Assembly: GCA_023630585.1 (NCBI GenBank)
Contig: CM042546.1
Span: 20,037,310-20,101,309 of the forward strand
DNA from: Cranoglanis bouderius
Lineage: Eukaryota; Chordata; Actinopteri; Siluriformes; Cranoglanididae
Direction: 5' to 3'
Length of the DNA stretch: 64,000 nt
The notes beneath the pieces were generated by a model, which was not told where the DNA came from, did not search any database, and saw only the letters and a list, made by a program, of their open reading frames with translations. This document shows, piece by piece, positions 50,111 through 61,566 of this stretch (positions are counted from its first letter, which is position 1; every line of letters begins with the position of its first letter). Position numbers and translations under genes: made by a program.

Positions 50111-53100
50111 ATAATAAAAAAAAACTCTGATGCACGTTGATACACAACACTGAATTTCTTTATTCGCAAAGTGTGCGTCTGTACAGCGTGTTTATCCGCA
50201 CGTGACCTCGACTTTATCAGAGTGAAAACGGCTCGGCACCAGTCAAGTCTAAACATCCGGTGCTAGCGAGAAAAGTCTTCTGGCAGAGTTTAGAGGAACT
50301 CAGATCCACGTTCATACTTATGTTTATAAATCCGTCTTGGAACAAACCATTCCTGAACCGATCAGGGGGGTGGATCTAATGCATCCTTTACGGTATTTAT
50401 GTAATAACAATGAGCCTCATTTATCAATGGATACAAACAAATTGAAATCAATTTCAAGAACATTTATACAAGAAATGTGGCATTTATGATAATCTACTAT
50501 GTTTAGAAAGAAAATCGTATCCTGCGTTTTGTATAGATTTACGTATAAGTAGACACGCTAATGCGTACCTCGATTGATCGCCTTCAAATTGTATAATCGG
50601 TGATGAGTTACTGCGATTTTATCAACAAGTCAAATAAGACTATCCATTCGACTAAGGCAAAAGTAATGGCGCCCTATGAAAGGAGAATGTGTGTCTATGG
50701 TAGCTGAGCAGTATTTCTGGAAGATTTAGCACATGCCAAACTTTTACAGTTTAGTCGCCATTTTCAGCTCTCTGTGAGCTTTGCCTTTTATGGATATGAT
50801 TCATGGGTGTGGCTAATCAGCTGTGCTGTGAATACTCTCTGTCATTTATTGCTGATTGCCATTTATGAACAAATACACTCGAGTATGAAGAGAATCAGCC
50901 AAACTTATGTGAATCTGGTGGCAATTTTTAGTTCAGTTTGACCTACAAAAACACACAACTGCCAACAGATTAAATAAATGAAGCCCTGTCTGTGTTATAA
51001 ACGTTCTTATCAACTGCTGTTCTGAAGAGCTGCAGCAAGATGACGTCATCAAATGAGCGCCAGACGAACCCACAGTCGGTGTTGTTCAAATGAAATAACT
51101 GAAGGTCACTCAAGGGAAAATAGTCCCAGTAGACCATTTTAGGCCAAGTGAATTATATGAATTGTATCACAACGTTTCATTCATAATTTCTAATTTTTTA
51201 AGTGTTTTAAGTCTGTAATGCTCTACTGGCTTCCTAAAAATACCAAATATGCTAAACAGAAGACTTGGAACACTTTCATTCAAACTAAAAAATGTTAAAC
51301 TTATGGTTCTGCCTTGGTCATTTTGTGTAATTAACACTTTGGTTGGACAATGTGTGGTTAGTCTAATCCACTTTTAGTTTCTCATCCAAAGACATCTTGA
51401 AGGGGGAAAAAAGTAAAAAATCCACATTGTTGGTATTAATCGGCTGTTTCTTTTTTACAGTTTCGAAAATTAAACTGAACTGAACTGATGAATTTGCAAA
51501 CGCTGACTTGTGCTTGTTCAGTCTTTACAGGTGTATAGCCATAATAGTTGCAGATCCACACTAAAGCACAATAAAGCAGACACATTTCCTTCAAAAACGC
51601 AGTAACACCTCCCCCTTGTGGACACTTGCATTAGTGTTTCTGAGTATCTCAGTAATCTGAGACAGTGGGTGTACCTGCATACCAGTCCGCTAATTGCTGC
51701 CTCGTCGTCCTATTCTACGTCCTTCAGCCTGGATGTCAGTCAGAGTCCACCATCTTTAAGGAAGCTTCAATTCTTAAAGCGCACAAGGATTATTGTAAAA
51801 GGATACACAGGTTCTTCCTAAGTGGAACAAACCTTTTTGTACTTTTTAGCCAGAAGGAGCTCATGTTCTTCATCAGACCTTTGACCCTTGAAGACCCAAG
51901 GTTATACACTGACCCTTTATGAGGTTTCTGATGGCCCGTTGACTCTTCAGAAGGTTCTGAGATAACCTTCGACTCTTTAGGGCCCTTCCTGCCATTCTGA
52001 TTCGTGCTTTACCTTTAGGACTCTTTCTAAGGTTCTGGATTGATCCCTAAATATTTTGAACCTGTACTCTGGTTCTTATCAGGACTTTTGACCCTTTAGG
52101 ACAAATTAAAAGACATGTCTGGTTTGACCATTTCTAGGTCCAGATCTGCTGTTTTTCAGGCCTGAGCCTTAGAGCTGTGAACTGATCTTCAATTATTTAA
52201 GACCCGTCCTAAGCTTCTGCACCATCACTGGATTTTTTTAATCCTTTAGGAGATCCTCAACTAACCTTTGACCTTTTTTTGGAATTCTAATCTGATATTT
52301 CCCCTTTCCCAACTTGTTATAATGTTTGGAACCAACCTTAATTCATTTAGGATGTGTACTAAGGTTCTTATCAGAACTTTAACTTTTTAGGTATCTTCCT
52401 GTGGCTCTGAAATGGATTTAGACCTTTTAGGACTCGTTCAAGGTTTTGGAATGAGGTTCACCTATTTCTGGTCTGATCTTAGCTTCTTGGCTCCTTCTGG
52501 AGAACATTTGATCCAACCTGAGGTTCTGTATTGATCTTTTGGACTCTTCCTGGAGGTCCTGGACTGACCGCTGACATTGTAGGATTCTTCCTGAGGTTCT
52601 GGACTGAGATTCACATCCTCTTGAACTTTTGTTAACCTTCTAAACTGACCTTTCACCCTTTAGGATCCTTTCTGGGGTCTTGATTTGATTTTCCATATTT
52701 AGGACTTGATTCTGTAGGACTCTTCCCGAGACTTTTAAGGATCCATCCTGAGGTCTTTTTGACCCTTCTCACACATTCTCTCTCTCTCTCTTTATTGGTA
52801 CGGTAAAAGGCTTTACATTGCCAAAGCATTGGTAAAATTAAATTACACACATACATATTTACACACATTCACACAGGTTTGTCGTACTTAAGAGGACCGT
52901 TCATTGATATCATTAATTAATGCTATACTACACATACATCTAATCACAATCTTAACCTTTTAGTTTATTTGAATAAAAGCTGCGTTTTTTTGTATAAAAA
53001 TAGTTTTCCTTATGAGGACCTACCAAATGTCCCCACAAGGTGGAAACTGTCAGATAGTCCTATCCTTGTGGGGATATTTGGTCCCCACCAACATATAAAA

Positions 53101-53274
53101 ACAGGTCCACACACACACACACTTGGACAGGTTCCCAGATAACAGGACAAACAGCATATTAGCTCTGGGCTTCAAACACACACTGAGAACATTTAGTGTT
53201 TTTGAATTGTCCCTCTTTAATAAAATAATTATACAGGTTTCTGAGACATCCATAATTGTGTGTGTGTGTGTGTG

Positions 53275-53317
<43 letters not shown>

Positions 53318-53690
53318 GTGTGTGCGCGTGCGCGTGTGTGTGTGGTTGGAGGGGAGGTGGGGGTCCCCATGAGTTTTATGTCCCCATGTTTTTATACCTT
53401 AGTGAGGACCAAATGTTCCCATAAGGACAGGAATATCTGAGAGCCATAACCTTGTGGGGACATGTGGCAGGTCCACATGAGTTTTATATGTGTGTGTGTG
53501 TGTGTGTGTGTGTTTAGATGCTTAGTAACCATGTCACATGGTGTGTTGGGTGTGTTTTGTAGACTTTGATGAGTCATCACATGTTTAAGGGTTTAAAGCT
53601 TAACGGCCATAAAAAACCAAAACAAACAGTGCTAGGAGCATTTTAAAAAAAAAGTAAAAAAAAAAAAAAGAAGGAGATGTTCTTCACTCG
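50111..53690. other. gal3st2-sgpp2 intergenic region
   Basis: No gene seen. 50110-51870 is AT-rich unique-looking sequence. 51880-52760 is a degenerate tandem array. 53010-53520 holds two copies of a GAGGACC...CCCCACAAGG-type fish repeat either side of a (TG)n tract (53258-53342). Confidence 0.55.
51880..52760. repeat. Old minisatellite, period about 50-60 bp
   Basis: Phrases of the type GACCCTTTAGGACTCTTCC and GAGGTTCTGGACTGA recur about fifteen times with heavy divergence. No ORF of note. Confidence 0.75.
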
Positions 53691-53694
53691 CTTG

Positions 53695-53700
53695 TTTATT
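53695..53700 (-). terminator. sgpp2 polyadenylation signal
   Basis: Complement reads AATAAA, about 710 nt beyond the sgpp2 stop codon on the minus strand, and is the first good candidate downstream. Confidence 0.5.
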
Positions 53701-54407
53701 CATTCCCATTAGCAGCTCACTAACAAAGTCATAAACATGCATTTATAGCCAAAGCTCAGAGTATAAACCTGCGTAAAAAATAAATAACACTGATTGTGAT
53801 TGCATTAATCTGAATTAAACACTCTGTAACTATAAACGTACTAATTCTGTGATTGTGTCTCAAACAAAACTACATGGTGAACAACAGTGCATGTGATTTG
53901 GGACACGTATACAGTGGACTGATTGAGGATGAGGCATTTGTGATGGTGATTATGTGACAAATTGTTCAGAGTTTCAGCCATTTTGTTAGCAATAACAGCG
54001 TGCTATATTTGGACCACAGTGTATGTCTGTTAGAGATGCTAGAAATCAAGCCTAGGCAGTGTTCTTGCTAGAATGTCGGCCATTTTATGTCTCCGTTTCA
54101 ACTAGCATTGAACTTTTATTTTAGAGCAGCACTGACCAAGAGAATGTGTCTATTACCCATAATGCACTGTGATACGTCAGTTCTAACCATGAAGATTAAA
54201 GTCGGCTAGGTCTGTAACATATACGGAAGATATGTCCCTGTTAAATGTCCCCGTGTCCCTCTGGGTCAGGCTTTAGTACGGTGGGTTGATTTATATAGCA
54301 TCTTACAGACTAATTTGCTAGCTGTCTACACTGGGGAGATGTCGTGCTTTTTTTAGGGACACTTGTTTCAAAGCTGCCATATTGCAATAATGTTAGCGTT
54401 AGCAAAG

Positions 54408-55667
54408 TCACAGCAGCCCCACCAGCGTGAAAACCCGACACACCACCACGCTGTTGACCAACCCAATCGCCGAATACGTGCTAAACTTCAACGGCACTTC
54501 GATCTCCTTCCTCCCGCGAGCGCTAACGTCATTAACTGCCACGCCGTAGTGCAAGCACAGCAGCCTCAGTGCGATCCACTTCATTACCTGCCGGGTCAGC
54601 ACCAGAATCAAAAGCCCCAAACAGAACCGTGCAACTCCAAGGGTAAAGATCAATGGGGTCATGGGAGGTAGGGTCACCGGGAAAGGTCCTGAGGGTTCGA
54701 AAGTCACACCGAGCCGCTGATTGAGCCAGTAACCGACAGAACAGCCGGCGCTAGAGCCCAGAATTATAGTGGTGTCCCCCCGCGTAGCGCTGTAATGGTC
54801 CAGCTCGGGATATTTGTAGCACAGGATGAGGGGCAGAACCAGTGTGATGACAGGGGACAGCGGGCTGTTGAGCTGGAAGAAGTCCAAACTGTCCCAGTGA
54901 GGGTAGGACGCAACCAGAACGAGGGCGGATATGAGAGTCCCACAGATCACATCCTGAGAGGAGGAAAAGAGTGATGATTAAAACTGAAATGTAATGAGTT
55001 TTAAGACCATTCTGTAGTGCACACTCGGTTTCTACACTCTCTGTCCAGTGTTATAATGGCTTGCTAACTAGCTAGAGTGTTGCTTTACATTATTTACAGT
55101 CCTATCAGTTTGCTAACTAGCTAGAGACATGAACAACTAGCTTGGTAACTAGCTGGGTTGTCAAGCTTTAAGATAGGTACAAAAAAAATCATATTGCCTT
55201 GCTAATCAGCTAGCATGGCAACTAGCTCGTTTGCTAACATGCTAAGCTTTAAGCTATTTAAAAAAAAAAGTCATGCTAGCTTGATCAGCTAGCATGGTAA
55301 CTAGATGTTTTGCTAACTATCCAGTACAGTACAGAGATATATCACTCAATTACCTAGCAAACTAACTAGCTAAGTTGTTAATCTTTAATCTGTCATATTA
55401 GCTTAACTACCTAGAGTAAATAGCTAGCATGGCAACTGGGTCACATCGTAGCAATGCGTTTTAGGTAAGTTGTGTTTCTGACACGGTGACTTCGTCCTTC
55501 ATCTTTCTATTCTCCTCGACAGAGCATCAGTTAAGATGGCAGTCAAGGGAACTCAAGCAAGGGGAAGTGGACAAGTGCGCATTAAAAACAGGACTATAAT
55601 AGAGGCAGTATGTTTTATATGACTAAAATAGTTCACAGACCAGCATCTTTTTATAGCCTCTCTGTCT

Positions 55668-55710
<43 letters not shown>

Positions 55711-55913
55711 GTTAAACTCTCACCAGGGCTGAGTGCATGCCAGTATAGAGGCGACTGAGACCCACGAGGGTTGAAAGAACCACGGCTGTGACCAAACCAA
55801 CTTCAAACTGAAACTAAACCAAACACACACACCAAAACATATTAGCATTAACACACACAGACTGTCAAAACATTCATTTCTTTAAACAGTTTTTCTCGCT
55901 TTCTCTCTCACAC

Positions 55914-55982
<69 letters not shown>

Positions 55983-58362
55983 CCTTCACTCTCTCCGGTG
56001 CACTCAGCAACAATGTGAAGGCGATGGCTGTGGCAGCCATGGCGTGAGTTGAAGGCATGCCGAACTCAATACGATGTTCCAGTTTTACCACAGGGGGCGA
56101 CGAGGGACGAGGGAGCTTCAGCATATCCTTCATCACCTGTCCTATATACATCACCACCTGTATATAGAGAGAGTAATAATCACCCTTCTTATTGTACATC
56201 AACACCTGTATATATAGAGAGAGAGTAATAACCACCTGTCCTACTATACATCACCACCTGTATATAGAGATAGTAATAATCACCTGTCTTATTATACATC
56301 ACCATCTGTATATAGAGATAGTAATAATCACCTGCCCTATAATACATCACCACCTGTATATATAGAGAGAGTAATAATCACCTGTCCTATTAGACATCAC
56401 CACCTGTACTGTATATATAGTGAGAGTAATAATCACCTGTCCAATTATACATCACCACTTGTATATATAGAGAGAGTAATAATCACCTGTGCTATTATAC
56501 ATCACCATCTGTATATATAGAGTGATGGTAATAATCACCTGTCCTATTATACATCACCACCTGTATATATAGAGAGAGTAATAATCACCTGTCCTATTAT
56601 ACATCACCATCTGTATATATATAGAGAGAGTAATAATCACCTGTCCTATTATACATCACCACCTGTATATAGAGAGTAATAATCACCTGCCCTATAATAC
56701 ATCACCACCTGTATATATAGAGAGAGTAATAATCACCTGTCCTATTATACATCACCACCTGTATATATAGAGAGAGTAATAATCACCTGTCCTATTATAC
56801 ATCACCATCTGTATATATAGAGTGATGGTAATAATCACCTGTCCTATTATACATCACCACCTGTACATAGAGTGATGGTAATAATCACCTGTCCTATTAT
56901 ACATCACCACCTGTATATAGAGAGTAATAATCACCTGCCCTATAATACATCACCACCTGTATATATAGAGAGAGTAATAATCACCTGTCCTATTATACAT
57001 CACCATCTGTATATATAGAGTGATGGTAATAATCACCTGTCCTATTATACATCACCACCTCTATATATAGAGAGAGTAATAATCACCTGTCCTATTATAC
57101 ATCACCATCTGTATATATAGAGTGATGGTAATAATCACCTGTCCTATTATACATCACCACCTGTACATAGAGTGATGGTAATAATCACCTGTCCAATTAT
57201 ACATCACCACCTGTATATATAGAGAGAGTAATAATCACCTGCCCTATTATACATCACCACCTACATATAGAGAGTAATTGTCAATTGTGCTATACTCATT
57301 GTATACTAGTATATATTTAATTGTGTTTATTTGCTTTGTATTTTGTGTATTAAATTTGTGTTTCTGTCTCTCACAGCCCACATGTTGACGAGGCGGCGGC
57401 ACAGGAAGGGATCCAGGTTCCAGTGAATGAAGGGCAGAAAGGAGATGTAGAACACTTCATTTCCCAGAGTGGCAGATGCCACAAAGAGGTAGTACAGTGG
57501 CCAGTTCCTCACTTCGTAATAAGAACTCCAGGCCTGGAGAGAGAATCAGACAATAGTTACTGTATTGACTTGGACTCAAGGGTGCACTTTCTGTACCTTA
57601 TATCTTAAACCTGGAAATGTGGATATAGTGCACCTTTAAAAAAAAATCATTGAAGGTATATAAATAGGCCAGAATGAGTTTCACGTCAAGGTTTAAAGGT
57701 GCACGACATGCAGCTTTTCCAGGTAAAAGATACTGAAAAGTACAGTTTAGTAACCTTTTATTTCTAAGACTGTAACACTATTTTAAGAGCCAGACAGATG
57801 TGTGGAACATACACTCAAGTGTGTATTTGTCACATTTACACACTCGGTATGGATGTGTTCATTTCTCATTCACTTTCACATGTAGTGGAGGTGTTTTTAT
57901 TTGTTCCACATGCCATCACATTTTATTCACGTGTCTTATCTTGATGTCTGTATAGCTACACGTACTCTTTCAGGGCCTAGCTAACCTTTACACCTGTCAG
58001 TCGCCCAGATGTAAGCTCACACCTGACCCAACTCGTAAAGCGGGAAAATCCAGTCCACACCTATTTCTCAATTCAGCTCACCTGGATAGGTTTATTTTAT
58101 TTTATTTTATGCCTCTAAGAGCATTCAAAATGGTATTTTTAGTAGTCTATAAGCTACTTACGTCGCTTTTGCGTCCGTTCGCCGCGTGCTCGCCGTTCTG
58201 GCACGGCGGTGACGTGCCGTTCGCGCGGCTGTGGGTCCTCGTGCTGCCTGGAGAGAGCCGCTCGTGAGTGGCGCGTGGGGCCGGAAACAACCCGCAGGCG
58301 CGCTGGAAACCGGCCACTAGCTCCGAGCTGCTCAGGTACGAGACCACCGACCACATCATCAT
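54408..58362 (-). CDS. sgpp2: Sphingosine-1-phosphate phosphatase 2 (SGPP2)
   Basis: Five exons join in phase 0 into 387 residues (human 399): 58362-58162, 57533-57375, 56157-55984, 55807-55724, 54953-54408. The PAP2/lipid phosphate phosphatase motifs are complete: K130-x6-R137-P138 (KDMLKLPRP), P155-S-T-H158, and S196-R197-x5-H203-x3-D207 (SRLYTGMHSALD). Several membrane segments follow in exon 5, and the protein is expected in the ER membrane, where it dephosphorylates sphingosine-1-phosphate. The N-terminus VAGFQRACGLFPAP matches SGPP2 rather than SGPP1. The start is one of three tandem ATGs (58354-58362). The exon-4 acceptor could also be 6 nt upstream (adding Phe-Gln). The exon-3 donor GTTTAC abuts a (CA)n tract. 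Intron 2 carries an array derived from the exon-3 acceptor. Confidence 0.95.
54954..55723. other. sgpp2 intron 4
   Basis: Non-coding. Rich in GCTAGCTAG-type words (GCTAACTAGCT and variants) from 55060 to 55440, as in usp16 introns, plus a (CA)n tract at 55671-55708 next to the exon-4 donor. Confidence 0.6.
55912..55980. repeat. (TG)n microsatellite at sgpp2 exon-3 donor
   Basis: About 65 bp of TG repeat, lying within 5 bp of the exon-3 splice donor on the minus strand. Confidence 0.95.
56158..57275. repeat. 46-50 bp minisatellite derived from the exon-3 splice acceptor, sgpp2 intron 2
   Basis: About 22 tandem copies of a unit reading CATCACCACCTGTATATATAGAGAGAGTAATAATCACCTGTCCTATTATA in pieces: key blocks are CATCACCACCTGTATATA, GAGAGTAATAATCACC and TGTCCTATTATA. 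The array starts at the boundary of exon 3. Its unit is nearly identical to the exon's first 27 bases plus acceptor (complement of about 56131-56165). On the minus strand each unit therefore contains TATACAG followed by GTGGTGATGTATA, a decoy 3' splice site. Confidence 0.93.
57534..58161. other. sgpp2 intron 1
   Basis: About 630 bp, non-coding, nothing recognisable beyond a short (TTTTA)n tract near 58095-58110. Confidence 0.6.
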
Positions 58363-58542
58363 AAACGCCAGCGTCTCCGCGCGCGCCGCTACTACTGATA
58401 CTACCACTGATACACCCACCGCGCGCGAGCACACCGTAACCACTTGCGCACACCGTAACCACTGCGCGCGCTTCCGCATTCTGCACGAGCTTTCCTGCGT
58501 GCATGCAGGTGTGCTGAAGTGAAAAGTGATGGCGAGATTAAG

Positions 58543-58617
<75 letters not shown>

Positions 58618-58633
58618 CAATAATAATAATAAT

Positions 58634-58677
<44 letters not shown>

Positions 58678-59312
58678 GGGGTTTTAAGGCTTTCACAAAG
58701 CTTTCACTGATAAAGAAATAATAAAGAAATAGACAAAGGAAGGAAGGAGGGAAGGAAGAAGAGCACCTATATTCTACATCCTCCTCACGCGCCGGTTTGT
58801 GTGACGTCACTATTCATTTAATTTAGATTCATATCATTAGTGAGGACCTGCATTTAGCTCTGCTCTTCTCATCTAATATTAACCAGCTTTTCAGCTGTAA
58901 ATAAACTATGCGCAAGTCATCAGCGGGTCATGTGACATTAATTATAGTGGAAATGACGGCGGGTGTGTGAGTGATAACGCTGATGTATTTCCCTCTGCTA
59001 ATTAAATGATCCACGTTAAATGATCCAGTAGTTTCCTTCTCCCGCCTGTAGGTGGCGCCTTGAAGCATTTTTATCACATACAAGGCTGTAAAACACTGGA
59101 AACATCTGATTGTTTCTGATACCACTATATAATTATATTGTGTATATAATTATATACAGTGTATATAATTATAATTATATATATTGTTTCTGATACACTA
59201 TATTTCCCTCTGCTAATTAAATGATCCACGTTAAATGATCCAGTAGTTTCCTTCTCCCGCCTGTAGCACTGTACCTCTCCCTGTCGCCGAGGAAATAATA
59301 ATAATATTAGTA

Positions 59313-59349
<37 letters not shown>

Positions 59350-60240
59350 TAGTAGTAGTCATAGTATATTACCACTGTACTCATTAACACTATACAGACT
59401 CATTGACACTATACAGATTCATTGACACTATACAGCTTCATTGACACTGTACAGACTCATTAACACTGTACAGACTCATTAACACTGTACAGACTCATTA
59501 ACACTGTAAAGACTCATTGACATTGTACAGACTAAGTAACATTGTACAGAATAACACTGTACAGACTCATTGACACTGTACAAACTCATTGACACTGTAC
59601 AGACTCCTTAACACTGTACAGACTCACTTGACTAACTAAGCTGACTCTCAGACATTGCACAACATTAAATCTAACTATAAATTGTTGAAATGCACAACGT
59701 TTCATACATTAATAAATTAAACATTGTAATAATTGTGTTATAAGCGGAATAACCCACTCCAGGCTTTGCTGTTTTATACAAAAATAACGCACTTCTAGGG
59801 GTAGCGGAACTCAGCTTGCACATCTTGCCATGTCAACCCTATTCTGTTAATTATTATTATTGTTGCTGTTGTTATTATTAGTATTAGTATTATAACACCA
59901 CAAATAAAGAAAAAAACGTTCACTTTTATTTTTAAATAATTTTCTTTTTTTATTATGACAAAACTAAAAAAATCGCTTTTATTTATTATTCAATTATTTA
60001 TTTATTATTTGAAGCTGTACTGTCAGAGATGTACAAAATGTATCGACAACCTTCTGACCAATCAGAGTCGAGAATTCGTTTGTAAACAGTGAAGAAGGCG
60101 TGGTTTCGGAGATTTGATTACATATTGCACTATAAATAATGTGTAGCTAGTTTATAGGAGTCATTATTTATCCCATATAAAGTGTATTACACAGGCAACA
60201 TGTCTGATTTAAAGTTAAACAGGAAGTAAACAAGGTTTAG
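58363..60240. other. sgpp2-RING gene spacer
   Basis: Divergent 5' flanks. (TA)n at about 58543-58614 and (AAT)n at 58619-58676 lie 180-310 bp upstream of the sgpp2 start. A 64-bp segment (CTCTGCTAATTAAATGATCC...) occurs twice, at about 58992-59051 and 59207-59267. (AAT)n at about 59298-59347. A 20-bp minisatellite (ACACTGTACAGACTCATTGA type) spans 59385-59632. The rest is AT-rich. Confidence 0.7.
59385..59632. repeat. 20-bp minisatellite
   Basis: About twelve imperfect copies of CACTGTACAGACTCATTGA. Confidence 0.9.
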
Positions 60241-60774
60241 CCGTGACCTTTGCCATTGACGCGGAGCGTGCTGGGTTCGGCTTTGATCTCACCGCGTGAG
60301 CGCGCTCTCTCTGCCTCTCTTTTGTCTCGAGACGCAGCATCATCGCAGTGTGATGGCGGAGTGATTTGCGTCCGCCTCGAGCCCAACCCGCTCCCTCTCT
60401 TCTTCGTCGAGAGAGAGAGGAGGAAAGAAAGAAAGAGGGAAGAAAGAAAGAGAGAAGAAGCCGCTCGTGACGCTGAGATTTACCGGAGGGGCGAACGGGG
60501 GAAAATATAAACAAAAGAGAAAAGAATAGACTACATCCCATTACATCACCGAGTGAGAACCGAGTCCATCCGGGTACCGGGAGAGAACGCGGCTCGCGAC
60601 GTGATGTTTATTTTTGCTCCGGTGTGACACGAGCCGGTTTTTACACACACAAAAAAAATAAATAAAAATGCCCGGTTAATAAAGGTTATAAAGGAGCTCA
60701 TCAGCGTCACCATCAGCGCGTGACCGCCGGAGACTGAGGTGATGTGATCGGAAAGTGCGCGAGACGCCGCCGTC
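60240..60774 (+). promoter_or_regulatory. CpG-rich 5' region of the RING gene
   Basis: GC content and CpG density rise sharply from about 60240 and stay high to 61620, typical of a CpG-island promoter plus 5' UTR. A purine-rich GA tract is at 60405-60460. The transcription start cannot be placed. Confidence 0.55.
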
Positions 60775-61566
60775 ATGGCCGAGGAGGCGGATATAGAGGC
60801 GGATGCGGGGGCTGCCGGCTGCACGGACAAGTATGAGGAGTACGAGTGCAAGATCTGCTACAATTACTTTGACCTGGACCGGCGCGCGCCCAAGATCCTC
60901 GAGTGCCTGCACACGTTTTGCGAGGAGTGCCTCCACGCGCTGCACCTGCGCGAGGAGCGGCCGTGGCGCGTCACGTGCCCCGTGTGCCGCCACCGCACGC
61001 CCGTGCCGGATTACCGGATACGCAACTTGCCCAACAACACCAAGGTCACGGAGAACTTCCCGCTGCGCGTGGATGTGGACGCCGACCCCGTGCCGCAGGA
61101 CGCGCTGCCGCCGCACCCGCCGCCGCTGCATCCGGCGCTCGCGGCCCTGCGGCGCGACGACGCGTCGAGCGCGTCCGGCCCGAGCCGCCACCCGCACGCG
61201 ACCCCGTCCACCACGGCGTCCACGGCCACCATGACGCTCTCGCAGGACTCGGTGGTGTCGCGCCGCGAGAGCTGCCAGGAGGGCTGCTGCAGGCGCCTCG
61301 CTCTCACCGCCGGCTGCGCGTGCGTCGCGTTCTCGTTCGTGGCCATGCTCGCGCTGCTCTTCGCCGGCCTCGTGTTCGTGCACGGAAACTCCGGGGACCG
61401 GCCGCCATCTCCCGCCGGTCCCGTGTGCCTGTCGGTCGCGAGCGTCCTCGCCATGGTGGCCGTGGTAGTCACGTGGCTCCTCTGCTGGCTCAAATACAGA
61501 CCGGAGCACGAGACGACCGGCCGCGCCTCGGCCACGAGCAACAGCAGCAGCAGGAGAAACGCCTGA
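60775..61566 (+). CDS. RING-finger membrane protein, RNF182/RNF228-like E3 ligase
   Basis: Intronless 263-residue ORF. A C3HC4 RING-HC finger is complete: C25, C28, C44, H46, C49, C52, C68, C71, in the setting EYECKICYNYFDL...PKILECLHTFC...VTCPVCRHRT. After a Pro/Ala/Ser/Thr-rich linker come two hydrophobic segments (about 176-203 and 214-239) and a short polar tail. This layout (N-terminal RING, two C-terminal membrane helices, single coding exon) is that of the RNF182/RNF186/RNF223-228 group of membrane-bound ubiquitin ligases. RNF228 is my best guess, but I cannot confirm the paralogue. The coding sequence is extremely GC-rich with strong bias for G/C third positions, unlike its AT-rich surroundings, so long ORFs in other frames here are artefacts. 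Confidence 0.88.
   Translation: MAEEADIEADAGAAGCTDKYEEYECKICYNYFDLDRRAPKILECLHTFCEECLHALHLREERPWRVTCPVCRHRTPVPDYRIRNLPNNTKVTENFPLRVDVDADPVPQDALPPHPPPLHPALAALRRDDASSASGPSRHPHATPSTTASTATMTLSQDSVVSRRESCQEGCCRRLALTAGCACVAFSFVAMLALLFAGLVFVHGNSGDRPPSPAGPVCLSVASVLAMVAVVVTWLLCWLKYRPEHETTGRASATSNSSSRRNA

Noticed and set aside
56158..57275. CRISPR-like regular repeat array
   Set aside because: Units are contiguous with no unique spacers and the genome is eukaryotic; it is a minisatellite.
58543..58620. N-terminal extension of SGPP2 from upstream ATG in (TA)n
   Set aside because: Would add a Y/I repeat peptide from a microsatellite; the MMMW start aligns with the known SGPP2 N-terminus.
60676..61509. 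277-codon antisense ORF over the RING gene
   Set aside because: Low-complexity Arg/Ala/His product typical of the antisense of a GC3-rich gene; the plus-strand product has a complete RING finger.
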